Shown piece by piece: positions 5,150-13,757 of a DNA stretch of 30,099 bases. A program made the position numbers and the translations under genes. The number at the start of each line of letters is the position of its first letter. Position 1 is the first letter of the stretch. The notes beneath the pieces were generated by a model, which worked only from the letters and a program-made list of their open reading frames with translations, made no database searches and was not told the origin of the DNA. This stretch comes from a virus: IMG/VR virus record IMGVR_UViG_3300046804_004776, positions 1-30,099 of that record. The stretch is one strand, 5' to 3'.

Positions 5150-7219
5150 ATGAATACGGAAGATTTAAAAGTAGAAGTCTGTGACATTGAGACATATAAA
5201 GCATTATTTTTATATAATGGATATGATGTTCAAACCGGAGAAAAGTTTCAATTTGAGGTATCATTCAGAAAGAATGAAATAGATGGTCTTGTTAAACATT
5301 TACTTGAATATCCTCGTTGGGGATTATGCACTTTTAACGGAGTGTATTTTGACACCCAGGTATTGCAATTTATTGTAGACCATTATGAGAAATGGACACA
5401 TTTTACCTGGAGGCAAGTAGTAGATGAAATATTCTATTTTGCACAACAGACTATTGATGATAGGAACTATGAGCTACCTCCAAAATACAAAGAACAATAT
5501 CTGAGCTTTAAGCAAATTGATTTGTTTCTTCTATTGCATTACAACGGAGATGCTAAAAGGACCAGCTTGAAATGGACAGAATTTTCTCTGGATGGTGATA
5601 TCGAAGAACTTCCTATTGACTTCCGTAAAGAGGAATTACTATCAGAAGAAATTGATGATGTGATTTCTTATTGTTGGAATGACGTAATGGCTACTTACAA
5701 CCTGTACAAGGTATGTATTGGCGATACTGAACATCCTGATTACAAGGGTAAGAATAAAGTACAACTCCGGCTTGACTTGATTGATGAATATGAACTGTCA
5801 CACGTTGCTCTTAACTGGAATGATGTAAAGATTGGCACAGAGTTAAATAAGAAATCTTATTTACAACTTTCAAAAATTAACGAAGCTCAATTGTATTCTA
5901 AAGTTAAAGAAAGAAAAACCAAAACAGGTTTCTATTTCAAAGACTGTTTTCCTGAATACATGAAATTTCAGACAAAAGAGTTTCAGGATTTCTTTAAGAC
6001 CGTTGGTAATATAAAAGTCAACCTAAATGAAAAACAGGAATTTCCATTTACAAAAAATGGTACAACTTTTATGTTTGCTAAAGGTGGTTGTCATTCACAG
6101 GATAAACCAAAAAAGATAAACATTCCTCAAGGTTATATTTTGATAAGTGCGGACGTTTCCAGTATGTATCCGAATATAATTCGCAAGAGAAATATCTATC
6201 CTTCGCACCTTGGTCCTAAATGGAATGAGGCATATGTTTTGAATATATCAAAAAGACTTGAAGCAAAGAAATTGTATAAGCAAACTGGTGAAAAGAAGTA
6301 TGACAATTTTCAGGAAACCTATAAGTTGATTTTAAATGGTTCTTTTGGTAAACTTGGTGATACATACGATTGGCAATATGATGCATTTGCAGGTATGCAA
6401 GTTACCATCGGTGGTCAGATTGATCTTTTTATGTTGATTGAAAGATTTTGCATAGCTGGATTTCAAATAACTTCTGCAAATACAGATGGTATGGAATGTC
6501 TTGTGCCTGTAAATAGAATACAAGAATACTATGAGATATGCAAGGATTGGGAAGAAGAAGTAGGTAACGATGTATTAGGTAACCTTGAGTACGTAGAGTA
6601 TGAGATGTTTGCTCAAACTTCAGTTAATGATTACATAGCTGTAAAGAAAGCAGACTGGATGTGGAAAGATGATGAGTTTAAAGCAGTACCTATTGATAAA
6701 CCGGTTGAGAAAAGAGTAAAGGTAAAAGGGGATTTCTTAACATCTTATGCTATCGAAAAGAATAAATCAAAAACAATAATACCAATAGCATTGGAGAAAT
6801 ACTTTACTCAAGGTATTCCAGTTGCAGATACAATCAAAAATCATCGAAACATCTTTGACTTTTGTATTGCCAAGAAAGCATCAAGGGATTACTTTTATCG
6901 TTCTGTAAACCGAGAGAATGGCACACAAACAGATCTCAACAAAATGATTCGTTACTACTGCTCTAAAGGTAAAGGTGAAAAACTGTTTAAAATAAAGAAA
7001 AGCAGTAGTGATAAAACTGGTCCAGAGCAATCAGCATGTGAAAGTCAAAGTAATCAGCAAGTCTTGTTCAATCGTCCGTTTAAGTATGAAAAATGGGAAG
7101 ATTATGGAATTCATTACCAGTTCTATATAGACCAAGCATACAAGATCATTGATAAGATTCAGCCGGAAAATATTACTCAAAGAAAAGCGAAAGAAAGTGG
7201 CCAAATTAGTCTGTTTTAA
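5150..7219 (+). CDS. Family B DNA polymerase
   Basis: A 689-residue replicative polymerase with both proofreading and polymerising motifs. Exo I is DIE at 12-14, Exo II is NGVYFD at 63-68 and Exo III is YCWND at 174-178, so the DnaQ-like 3'-5' exonuclease looks active. Polymerase motif A is ADVSSMYPNII (334-344, Asp335), motif B is YKLILNGSFGK (391-401, Lys392, Asn396) and motif C is NTDG (444-447, Asp446). Two metal-binding aspartates are therefore present, although the usual DTDS/DTDG begins with Asn here. At 689 residues it is compact for the family. It sits immediately upstream of helicase, Sak4-like ATPase and SSB genes, consistent with the phage replisome. The start ATG at 5150 follows the hairpin at 5111-5135. 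Confidence 0.93.
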   Translation: MNTEDLKVEVCDIETYKALFLYNGYDVQTGEKFQFEVSFRKNEIDGLVKHLLEYPRWGLCTFNGVYFDTQVLQFIVDHYEKWTHFTWRQVVDEIFYFAQQTIDDRNYELPPKYKEQYLSFKQIDLFLLLHYNGDAKRTSLKWTEFSLDGDIEELPIDFRKEELLSEEIDDVISYCWNDVMATYNLYKVCIGDTEHPDYKGKNKVQLRLDLIDEYELSHVALNWNDVKIGTELNKKSYLQLSKINEAQLYSKVKERKTKTGFYFKDCFPEYMKFQTKEFQDFFKTVGNIKVNLNEKQEFPFTKNGTTFMFAKGGCHSQDKPKKINIPQGYILISADVSSMYPNIIRKRNIYPSHLGPKWNEAYVLNISKRLEAKKLYKQTGEKKYDNFQETYKLILNGSFGKLGDTYDWQYDAFAGMQVTIGGQIDLFMLIERFCIAGFQITSANTDGMECLVPVNRIQEYYEICKDWEEEVGNDVLGNLEYVEYEMFAQTSVNDYIAVKKADWMWKDDEFKAVPIDKPVEKRVKVKGDFLTSYAIEKNKSKTIIPIALEKYFTQGIPVADTIKNHRNIFDFCIAKKASRDYFYRSVNRENGTQTDLNKMIRYYCSKGKGEKLFKIKKSSSDKTGPEQSACESQSNQQVLFNRPFKYEKWEDYGIHYQFYIDQAYKIIDKIQPENITQRKAKESGQISLF

Positions 7220-7221
7220 AC

Positions 7222-7252
7222 TTGCAAGTTTCACTTTTTTATTGTAAATTCG
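7222..7252 (+). promoter_or_regulatory. Possible Bacteroidota-type promoter
   Basis: TTG at 7222-7224 and TAAATTCG at 7245-7252 are spaced by 20 bases, one mismatch from TAnnTTTG. They lie just after the polymerase stop and 23 bases before the next ATG. A second promoter here would uncouple the helicase block from the polymerase. This is a weak match. Confidence 0.35.
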
Positions 7253-7274
7253 TAACCCTTTTCAAGTACACAAA

Positions 7275-7748
7275 ATGTCAGTAACATTACCTCAATTCAA
7301 TGATATCAAGAGGTTCTTAAGGAACAATCCTGATGGTGGATACGAAGAATGGCATAATCAATACAGACCGGTAAGAGAAAAGAAAGAGATAGAGTATCCT
7401 GAAGCGTTTAACACTTGGTGGTGTACTTACCCGGCAAGCATGAACTTCCTGTTTAAAGGTCGGAAGTTTACTGGTACAAGAGGACTGAGAGATGAGAAAC
7501 AGAAGACCTTTAAGGCATATGAAGCAGCAAAGAAAGCTGCAGGTTTTAGTGATGAAGATATGCTCTACTGCCTCAAGGTAGAAATAGAGCTGAGGAAAGT
7601 AACAAGCTATAATCATAGAGATCCTAAGTACAATGATTTCCAGTATATGAAAGCTACAATAGCTTATCTCAATGCTGGAAAGTTTAAGTACTACAAGGAT
7701 GAAGAGCTTAAAGAGTTATCTGACGATACCGAATCAAACAGTGCATAA
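7275..7748 (+). CDS. Hypothetical protein between polymerase and helicase
   Basis: A 157-residue charged protein rich in aromatic residues (YEEWHNQYRP near the start; AFNTWWCTYP about residues 44-53), with a long helical middle. It has no recognised domain. Its TAA stop overlaps the helicase ATG (TAATG at 7746-7750), so the two proteins are likely made together. A helicase-loader or replisome-accessory role is suggested by position only. A pattern such as FNTWWCTYP followed by KK-rich helices is seen in some phage primosome-like proteins, but I cannot make that assignment from sequence alone. Confidence 0.6.
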   Translation: MSVTLPQFNDIKRFLRNNPDGGYEEWHNQYRPVREKKEIEYPEAFNTWWCTYPASMNFLFKGRKFTGTRGLRDEKQKTFKAYEAAKKAAGFSDEDMLYCLKVEIELRKVTSYNHRDPKYNDFQYMKATIAYLNAGKFKYYKDEELKELSDDTESNSA

Positions 7749-8866
7749 TGAGTCTATCAAAAGAATTACATAGGGAGATCGAGAATGGTAGAAACGGTAA
7801 AGCCGGTATTATACCTATAGGTTATGATAGAATATCTGATTACATTGAAATTGCAAAAAACACTACTTATGTTGTTGGGGGTGAGACTTCTGCAGGAAAA
7901 TCTACCTTGACACAGGATATGTTTATGATCCGTCCTATTGAATGGTACTTGCAAAATAAGAATGATGACATCAAGCTTTCTATTATCCTTTTTGGTATGG
8001 AACGTAAGATGTATCAGTATAGTGCCAGGTGGTTAGCTCGTAAAATATTTACAGAGCAGGGAATTGATATTCCTCCAAAGAAAGTATTGAGTAGACAGAA
8101 GAATTTCAAAATGACTGACAAGGAATATATGTTGGTACAGGAATACTACAAGGTACTTGATGAGTGGGAGAAAGATGATCTGTTGCTTGCATTTGAGGGC
8201 TCTAAAAATCCATCTGGTATCAGTGCTTACCTTGAGGCATTTGCGAGGAAACATGGGAAAATCATTGACAAGGATAAGACCGATAAAAGCATGGAGAATA
8301 TCCTGGCTGATCGTACTTATGTTCCTAACCATCCTAATCATATCGTACTGGTCATAGTTGACCATATCGGTATATTAAAGCCAGAGAAAGATCTTGAAAA
8401 GTCAAAAGGACAGATTGATAAATTCAGTACTGTAATGCGACAAGCTCGAGATATATATGGTTTTTCTCCGGTTATTGTTCAACAATTGAATAGAAGTTTA
8501 TCAGATGTTACAAGATTAAAACTTGGTGATCTGGCACCAAAGCTAAGTGACTTTGCAGACTCATCTCAAACACAACATGATGCAGATGTGGTACTTGCTT
8601 TGTTTGAACCTTTTAGGCATATAGTAGGTGACCTTGATGGTCATAAAGAAAACGGATATATACTAAAAGGTTTTAGAGATGATTACTTCAAAACTTATTA
8701 CAGATCATTGCATATTCTCAAGAACTCTTTTGGGACTAATGGTATTCAATTTCCTATGGGTTTACAACCAGAGTACGGAATATTTCGAACATTGCCTCGT
8801 AAAAAAGATATAACTGAAGATATCTATGGAAAAGTTACTTCAGGTGCATATTTCTTAGAAGATTAG
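7748..8866 (+). CDS. DnaB-like replicative helicase (superfamily 4 ATPase)
   Basis: A 372-residue protein with a RecA/DnaB core. Walker A is GGETSAGKS (44-52) and Walker B is LVIVDHIG (about 201-208, Asp205), with a following motif VIVQQLNRS (242-250) that matches the DnaB sensor glutamine segment (V..LSQLNR in DnaB). DnaB's N-terminal primase-interaction domain is absent, because the P-loop starts within 45 residues of the start, so this is a core-only phage helicase. An insertion between the P-loop and Walker B (about 100-195) is long and charged. It would unwind DNA 5'-3' as a hexamer ahead of the family B polymerase. It starts in the TAATG overlap with the preceding gene. Confidence 0.85.
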   Translation: MSLSKELHREIENGRNGKAGIIPIGYDRISDYIEIAKNTTYVVGGETSAGKSTLTQDMFMIRPIEWYLQNKNDDIKLSIILFGMERKMYQYSARWLARKIFTEQGIDIPPKKVLSRQKNFKMTDKEYMLVQEYYKVLDEWEKDDLLLAFEGSKNPSGISAYLEAFARKHGKIIDKDKTDKSMENILADRTYVPNHPNHIVLVIVDHIGILKPEKDLEKSKGQIDKFSTVMRQARDIYGFSPVIVQQLNRSLSDVTRLKLGDLAPKLSDFADSSQTQHDADVVLALFEPFRHIVGDLDGHKENGYILKGFRDDYFKTYYRSLHILKNSFGTNGIQFPMGLQPEYGIFRTLPRKKDITEDIYGKVTSGAYFLED

Positions 8867-8873
8867 TAACCAA

Positions 8874-8883
8874 TTAATCAATT
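8874..8883 (+). repeat. TTAATCAATT repeat, copy 1
   Basis: An exact TTAATCAATT just before the ATG at 8886. The same 10-mer recurs twice, with one variant, in the next intergenic gap at 9593-9630. Confidence 0.6.
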
Positions 8884-8885
8884 AT

Positions 8886-9596
8886 ATGAGTACACAAAGT
8901 GGTGCAGAGCAGAAACAGTCATCTGCATTAGAGCGTTCATTTTGGGGCAAAGTAGCTATTGTTGGCCCTACAGGTGCAGGTAAATCATACCTGTCAAAAA
9001 CGGTAGATAGAGAAACTACCGGGTATATTAATATGGAAAGGAAACCTCTTCCTTTTAAAGACGGTGGCCCATTTGTAAACATGGGAATGCCTAAAAACTG
9101 GGCATCGTTTAAGGCCAACCTTGAGAAGTATGGTAATGATGAGAAAATCAAAAGAATCATCATTGACAGCCAGACAATGGCTTTTAATACTCTTAACAAG
9201 GAGATGGCAGTAAACTTTACCGGTTTTGATATCTACAAGAACTATAACAGGCAGGTGTATGAGTACATTGAGCTTCTCAAAAACATTGAGAAAGATATCA
9301 TTGTATTCTCACATGATGAATGGCTCAAGGTAGAAGGTGAAGGTAAAAAGAGGATGATGTCTGTACATGGTAAAGAGTTTGAAGGTAAAATCGAACAGCA
9401 CTTTACTATTGTATTGTACACCGGTACCAGGATGAAGGATGGTAAGCCACAGTACTTCCTTCGGACGTTTGAACAAGATACATCAACTAAAGTACCTGAA
9501 GGTATGTTCCCAGATAAAAACGGAGACAATTTCCTTGAGATACCAAATGATGGTAAGTACATTTTTGATAGTATTGAAAAGTACTATTCTATTTAA
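8886..9596 (+). CDS. Sak4-like RecA-fold ATPase
   Basis: A 236-residue protein with Walker A GPTGAGKS (27-34) and Walker B RIIIDS (90-95, Asp94), followed by a polar segment ending a strand at IIVFSHDEW that fits the RecA-fold sensor strand. Size and layout match the phage AAA_24/Sak4 group, ATPases that assist single-strand annealing recombination and often neighbour an SSB gene, as here (9640). The protein would act with the SSB on ssDNA during recombination-dependent replication. An alternative is another RecA-core ATPase used in replication. The intergenic gaps on both sides carry the TTAATCAATT repeats. Confidence 0.75.
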   Translation: MSTQSGAEQKQSSALERSFWGKVAIVGPTGAGKSYLSKTVDRETTGYINMERKPLPFKDGGPFVNMGMPKNWASFKANLEKYGNDEKIKRIIIDSQTMAFNTLNKEMAVNFTGFDIYKNYNRQVYEYIELLKNIEKDIIVFSHDEWLKVEGEGKKRMMSVHGKEFEGKIEQHFTIVLYTGTRMKDGKPQYFLRTFEQDTSTKVPEGMFPDKNGDNFLEIPNDGKYIFDSIEKYYSI

Positions 9597-9630
9597 TCAA
9601 TTTAGTTAATCAATTTTTTTTTAATCAATC
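9593..9630 (+). repeat. TTAATCAATT direct repeats, three copies
   Basis: TTAATCAATT occurs at 9593-9602 and 9606-9615, and the variant TTAATCAATC at 9621-9630, in the short gap before the SSB-like gene. The first copy overlaps the preceding stop codon (TAA 9594-9596). It could be a protein-binding or translation-leader element. Confidence 0.6.
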
Positions 9631-9639
9631 AACAATTTT

Positions 9640-10551
9640 ATGGAACTAAAAAAGAGTACCGGTACAGGTGCAAAGAAGTTATTTACAGGTATTGCAAGCA
9701 TGAAGGTCATAGGAATTAATCCTACAAGTGAAGAACTGGCAGAACTGTTAGGTTATGAGCCAAAAAGTGATGCAGAAAAGATCAAGTATGAAGGTAAGAC
9801 TGAAAAAGGTGATGACTATGTTGATATCAATTTCTGGCTTGAAGCAGATACACCGGAAAAGCAAAAGTTCAATGCTCGTTTCCGTCTTGTAAATAAACCA
9901 GTTGTATCTGAAAATACAGGCAAGTCTCAGTGGGTAAATCAGAGTGCTACATCTACTTGGATAGATAATGAAAAAAATCTACAAGTATGGTTTACTGAGT
10001 TTCGTGATAAGAATGGTAACTTAATCACTAAAGATGAGGATGGTGAACTTACAGGTAAAAAAGTAATAAGACAAGCTATTCAAGGTGAAGCAAATCTTTA
10101 CAACTTCCTAAGAGCATGGTTTGGTAACGTAAATTTCTTTTCCGAAAGAACTAACACTCTTATAGATATAAACGAACTTTTCAGGGATGTAGAAAGTTTT
10201 GTAGACAAAAAGTATCGTTCTCAGTACAGGGTTGGTAATAAAAACATGATTACAAATGTAGTTGCAATGGCTTATGTACACATTTCTGAAAAGAATGGTG
10301 AAACCAAAATGTTCCAAAATGTTTATGGTGACTACTTGGGTCAGTGGCAGATGAAGAAAGTAAATTTCTCTCTGTCTACCGGTAATTGGGATGATAAAGG
10401 TCTCAAAAAGTGGAAAGAACAATTAGAAGGTAAATATGGTTGTGATGGTGCATTTACCATTAGTTCACTACAACCATTTGATCCTAATAATTATCAGCAA
10501 GCTACTGATGAAGTAATGACATCTACAACAAGTGATGACATAGATTATTAG
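9640..10551 (+). CDS. Probable single-stranded DNA-binding protein
   Basis: A 303-residue protein without a recognised enzyme motif. It is rich in beta-strand-like stretches with aromatic residues (FNARFRLVNK, WIDNEKNLQVWFTEF, FQNVYGDYLGQW) and ends in an acidic tail rich in Ser, Thr and Asp (TSTTSDDIDY). An acidic, flexible C-terminus is the usual partner-docking tail of SSB proteins. The neighbours (Sak4-like ATPase upstream, primase downstream) support an SSB role. Large SSB-like proteins of this type occur in crAss-like and related Bacteroidota phages. This is an inference from position, composition and tail, not a motif match. A DNA-binding recombination mediator is the main alternative. 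Confidence 0.55.
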   Translation: MELKKSTGTGAKKLFTGIASMKVIGINPTSEELAELLGYEPKSDAEKIKYEGKTEKGDDYVDINFWLEADTPEKQKFNARFRLVNKPVVSENTGKSQWVNQSATSTWIDNEKNLQVWFTEFRDKNGNLITKDEDGELTGKKVIRQAIQGEANLYNFLRAWFGNVNFFSERTNTLIDINELFRDVESFVDKKYRSQYRVGNKNMITNVVAMAYVHISEKNGETKMFQNVYGDYLGQWQMKKVNFSLSTGNWDDKGLKKWKEQLEGKYGCDGAFTISSLQPFDPNNYQQATDEVMTSTTSDDIDY

Positions 10552-10571
10552 TATTAGACTTTTTATAACCT

Positions 10572-10597
10572 AGCAGAGGAATTAATTTTCCTCTGCT
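10572..10597 (+). terminator. Intergenic hairpin, possible terminator
   Basis: AGCAGAGGA (10572-10580) pairs perfectly with TCCTCTGCT (10589-10597) around an 8-base AT loop. It sits between the SSB-like gene and the gene at 10613. No clean T-run follows (ACTTTAAAAAC), so it may be a weak terminator or an mRNA 3'-end stabiliser for the highly needed SSB message. Confidence 0.5.
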
Positions 10598-10612
10598 ACT
10601 TTAAAAACAAAA

Positions 10613-11218
10613 ATGACAAACTGGATATATAATAAAGGTAATAGTTCCATACGATGTCTTAATAAGGGTCAAATGGATACAGTAATGTACGTTGATGATG
10701 TCAATCCTGATGTAATTGATAGAATTGTGAAAATGTACAATGCCGGTAAGAATACAAAAGAAATTGAACAGTATCTTCTTAATGAAGAATTGTGTACGCA
10801 AGATGAACGTGAGTTCATTATGGAAAATATTGTAAACTATATAAATCTAACAGATAAAATGGAAAATCAAAATCAGAATCAGGAACAAAATCAGTTTCCG
10901 GACAATCTGGATCAAGTTGCAGTTCAAACAAGAACTCAGGTACCACCTGTAGAACAGGAGAAAAAAGAAGAAACTAAGGAGAAAAGAGTATATCAGCGTA
11001 GAGTTACTGATAACAGGTCCTCATTCAAAGCTCAAAGTGCTGAAGACTTTATCAAGGTGATGCAGGAAAAGATAGAAATGGCTAAGATGATAGATTCTGT
11101 AACATTGCCTGATATACCGGCTTCAATGACAAAGAGTAACCGTGATATTATGGTAGAGTTCCAAAAGGAGCACAATGCTCTGGTAACTAAGTTTATGGAG
11201 CGTATTCAAAAAGCTTAA
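10613..11218 (+). CDS. Hypothetical protein with Gln/Asn-rich linker
   Basis: A 201-residue protein preceded by the leader TTTAAAAACAAAA. Residues 1-80 form a helical domain; a Gln/Asn-rich low-complexity stretch (about 83-95, NQNQNQEQNQ) and a Glu/Lys/Pro linker (about 108-128) follow; the C-terminal about 60 residues are helical. This domain-linker-domain layout suggests a scaffold or adaptor, but no family is recognised. Its stop is 1 base before the next ATG. Confidence 0.6.
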   Translation: MTNWIYNKGNSSIRCLNKGQMDTVMYVDDVNPDVIDRIVKMYNAGKNTKEIEQYLLNEELCTQDEREFIMENIVNYINLTDKMENQNQNQEQNQFPDNLDQVAVQTRTQVPPVEQEKKEETKEKRVYQRRVTDNRSSFKAQSAEDFIKVMQEKIEMAKMIDSVTLPDIPASMTKSNRDIMVEFQKEHNALVTKFMERIQKA

Positions 11219-11219
11219 T

Positions 11220-11498
11220 ATGCCACTTAGTAAAAAAGAATATGAACAGATGAGCTCCGAGATATTGGAGCTCTCTGTTTCTGTATGGGACGAAACATTA
11301 GAATATTGTGAGGACGGTATTAAACTGGATGATCTCTGGCTAATATTAGATAAGTACCTAAAAGCAAAAGAAGAAAAGTTAGGTATAGAAATCAGTGAAA
11401 TTATCAACCAGGATGGTGATGATAAAACAGATGGCGAGTGCATTGATGAAATAATAAATTTGCTTGATAAATATGGATTTTACAAAAAAAGAGTATAG
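11220..11498 (+). CDS. Hypothetical acidic protein
   Basis: A 92-residue strongly acidic helical protein (many Glu and Asp; EKLGIEISEI and CIDEIINLLDKYG near the end). No motif is recognised. It lies 1 base after the previous stop and overlaps the next gene by 26 bases. Confidence 0.55.
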   Translation: MPLSKKEYEQMSSEILELSVSVWDETLEYCEDGIKLDDLWLILDKYLKAKEEKLGIEISEIINQDGDDKTDGECIDEIINLLDKYGFYKKRV

Positions 11499-11739
11499 TT
11501 TAATAGATGTTGATGGTTTATCAACATGTCTTGCTGAAGAAAACTGGAAAGAGATTACAAAGAATCAAAGTTTAGAAGACTTGTATGAAAACGGTAAAGA
11601 TGGTTTAGTGAAAGGTGAATGGGCAAACGCATTTTTTGATTTAAAAGAAGCCATTATTCATCTTATACATTACTACAAAAAACCGGAAGATGGAACTGCA
11701 CAAGAAGGAGGAGATAATATCCAAAGAGTTTCTATTTAG
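11473..11739 (+). CDS. Hypothetical acidic protein
   Basis: An 88-residue protein. I place the start at the ATG at 11473 (MDFTKKEYSL) rather than at the TTG at 11464, because the latter would only lengthen the overlap with the previous gene. It is helical and acidic, with no motif recognised. Its last 50 bases overlap the primase start at 11690, a long overlap for this genome, so either start assignment could be slightly off. Confidence 0.5.
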   Translation: MDFTKKEYSLIDVDGLSTCLAEENWKEITKNQSLEDLYENGKDGLVKGEWANAFFDLKEAIIHLIHYYKKPEDGTAQEGGDNIQRVSI

Positions 11740-12664
11740 TAAAATTGATCATTATGATGTTTACCGGTATTATATTGGTGACTTTGTAATTGGTCAGGCA
11801 AGAAAGAGTCCTTTTCATAAGGACAATAATCCATCATTCTCTGTTTATATGAGAGATGGGAAATTAAGGCATAGGGATCATTCTGATGATAGATATCGAG
11901 GTGATTGTATTGATCTTGTACAGCAATTATTTAACCTTGATACGAAGAAAGCAACACAGAAGATAGCAAAGGATTTTGGCATAGCAGACGGAAAGGATGA
12001 ATCCGAAAGAATAACATCTCAGTATACCAAGCCATTTATAGATGAAAAGAGGCATTGTTTTATTCAGGTAGCTACAAGACCCTGGACAAAAGAAGATATA
12101 GCTTACTGGGCACAGTTTGGTATTACTAAAGATGAGTTGAAAGCAGAGGAGGTGTATCCGTTAAAGAATGTGTTTATTAACCGTAGAAGGCAACGTGTAG
12201 ATAAAGATGAGTTGTTTTATGCCTACCGGTATGATGAAGGATTCAAAATATACTTTCCTAATAGACCGAAAGGTGAGAGATGGAAAAGTAATATCCCTAT
12301 CACAAAAATTGAAAATGATAAGATTCTTGAATTATATGATCCTGCAGTAGTTCTTATTACAAAAAGTCGCAAGGATCGCCTGGTCTTATCAAGGTATTTT
12401 CCTTATGTAATCAATGTGCAGAACGAAACAAGGGCATGTTTTACAGAACAGTTTGTAGAGAGATTAAAAGGAAGGATTGTCTGGATAAATTATGATTCAG
12501 ATGATACAGGTGTAAGGAATTGTACAAATATAACCACTGAATTTGGCTATAGGTATATAAATGTACCAAGAGAATTTTTACCTATCAAAGATTTTGCTGA
12601 TCTTTATCGTTTATACGGAGAAGAACTCCTCATTAATATATTAACACAAAAAGGTTTGTTATGA
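11690..12664 (+). CDS. DNA primase, DnaG/Toprim type
   Basis: A 324-residue DnaG-like primase. The N-terminal region keeps the CHC2-like pattern SPFHKDNNPSFSVY (40-53) and CIDLVQQLF (73-81), but the zinc-ligand cysteines are mostly missing (Ser at the first Cys position), so this looks like a zinc-free version. The Toprim core has VLITKSRKDRLVLS (221-234), where DnaG normally has the EG motif, and INYDSDDTG (266-274) for the DxD metal site; IKDFADLYRLYG matches the late Toprim segment. Toprim variants with ITKS..KD in this position are common in phages. It would make RNA primers alongside the DnaB-like helicase. The start at 11690 overlaps the previous gene by 50 bases, and no later in-frame ATG keeps the zinc-like domain. 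Confidence 0.8.
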   Translation: MELHKKEEIISKEFLFSKIDHYDVYRYYIGDFVIGQARKSPFHKDNNPSFSVYMRDGKLRHRDHSDDRYRGDCIDLVQQLFNLDTKKATQKIAKDFGIADGKDESERITSQYTKPFIDEKRHCFIQVATRPWTKEDIAYWAQFGITKDELKAEEVYPLKNVFINRRRQRVDKDELFYAYRYDEGFKIYFPNRPKGERWKSNIPITKIENDKILELYDPAVVLITKSRKDRLVLSRYFPYVINVQNETRACFTEQFVERLKGRIVWINYDSDDTGVRNCTNITTEFGYRYINVPREFLPIKDFADLYRLYGEELLINILTQKGLL

Positions 12665-12846
12665 TAGAAAAGAAAAAGTACAATCTCGCCTACAATAGTG
12701 TAGAAACAGCAGTAATTGTATGTAGTACACCACAAGATGCCGAGAGAAGCGGTAGTTGGTGGAAAGTAGTAGAAGCGTATAATCTACACGATGCGAAACA
12801 AGAATTCATTAAAGAATACAGAGAAGCTCACAGTGAAACAGAATAG
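12661..12846 (+). CDS. Small hypothetical protein
   Basis: A 61-residue protein starting in the ATGA overlap with the primase stop. A strand-helix pattern (TAVIVCSTPQDAE; LHDAKQEFIKEY) is visible. The motif of a strand followed by DA-KQEF is common in small phage proteins, but the function is unknown. Confidence 0.5.
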   Translation: MIEKKKYNLAYNSVETAVIVCSTPQDAERSGSWWKVVEAYNLHDAKQEFIKEYREAHSETE

Positions 12847-12848
12847 TT

Positions 12849-13082
12849 ATGGCAACATATGATATTACCTGGACCATCACTGAAGAGGTTGATGATGATG
12901 ACTTTTCTTCAGAAGAAGAGAAGATGGTAGCAGCAATAACAAAAACTTTCTGCAATTTACAAGAGCATGGTAATGATTGGATTTGGAAAATAGTAAATCA
13001 GCAAACAAAGCAAGAATTTGAAATAGATTTTGGATTTGTTACACCTGATCAAGGTCCTGAAATAACTGAAATAACATTATGA
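12849..13082 (+). CDS. Small acidic hypothetical protein
   Basis: A 77-residue acidic protein with the beta-like start ATYDITWTITEEVDDDD and a helical middle. Its TGA overlaps the next ATG (ATGA at 13079-13082). It is the first of a series of similarly sized acidic genes. Function is unknown. Confidence 0.5.
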   Translation: MATYDITWTITEEVDDDDFSSEEEKMVAAITKTFCNLQEHGNDWIWKIVNQQTKQEFEIDFGFVTPDQGPEITEITL

Positions 13083-13336
13083 TGGGAAAGTTCTTACCGA
13101 TAAGAGTAACAGTTAACGATGAAAAGAATAAAGTCGTTAACATAGAGAATAAAGATGGCAGAGTCTGGATTAGAGTAGGGGATAAGAATACTGGTGTTGA
13201 TATCTGTATTGCACAATCCGATGATGGTCTTGGTTTAGCTATTGATGCTTGGGATGCAAAAACATGTGAAGAGCATTTAGGAACAATGGCTGTATGGTTT
13301 GACGATATAAATCAAGAGCAAGATGAAGTTGACTAA
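13079..13336 (+). CDS. Small acidic hypothetical protein
   Basis: An 85-residue protein. The start can be either of two adjacent ATGs (13079 or 13082). It has alternating beta-like stretches (PIRVTVNDEKNKVVNI; RVWIRVGDKN), consistent with a small beta-sandwich, followed by an acidic tail. There is a 14-base overlap with the next gene. Function is unknown. Confidence 0.5.
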   Translation: MMGKFLPIRVTVNDEKNKVVNIENKDGRVWIRVGDKNTGVDICIAQSDDGLGLAIDAWDAKTCEEHLGTMAVWFDDINQEQDEVD

Positions 13337-13757
13337 TAAAAAAACAGAAAGTATTCTACTGAAAGCAGTAATCTGTTCAGAATGGGATTATTGCAATGCA
13401 GCTCTTTTAGAAAGTGTAACCCAAGAGACAATAGAAAGGTGGAAAAGGTATGACACTATTGCCACTAATTTGAAAAATGAACATAGTGGAGATTTCCATT
13501 GTCTTACCATTTGGGAATATTGTACATTTCTTAACCTTGACGAGGATAGAGACGATCAGATAGAGCTTAAAGAAGGTTTTGAGTGGTCTTACGTAACTGA
13601 TGTTACTGAAGAAGAAATAGAAGAGCAGAGACCTGAGCAGAAAATAGATTCTTTGCAACTAAAATTCTACGGCAATGGCAATATGTGCTTTCTGGGTTAC
13701 GGAAAACATACCAATGAAGAGTTTTACACAGAGACAATAAATCTGAATAAGCTATGA
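13323..13757 (+). CDS. Hypothetical acidic protein
   Basis: A 144-residue protein overlapping both neighbours (14 and 4 bases). It has a helical N-terminal half (YCNAALLESVTQETIERWKR) and a C-terminal strand-rich stretch (LQLKFYGNGNMCFLGYG) after a Glu-rich linker. No family is recognised. Confidence 0.5.
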   Translation: MKLTNKKTESILLKAVICSEWDYCNAALLESVTQETIERWKRYDTIATNLKNEHSGDFHCLTIWEYCTFLNLDEDRDDQIELKEGFEWSYVTDVTEEEIEEQRPEQKIDSLQLKFYGNGNMCFLGYGKHTNEEFYTETINLNKL

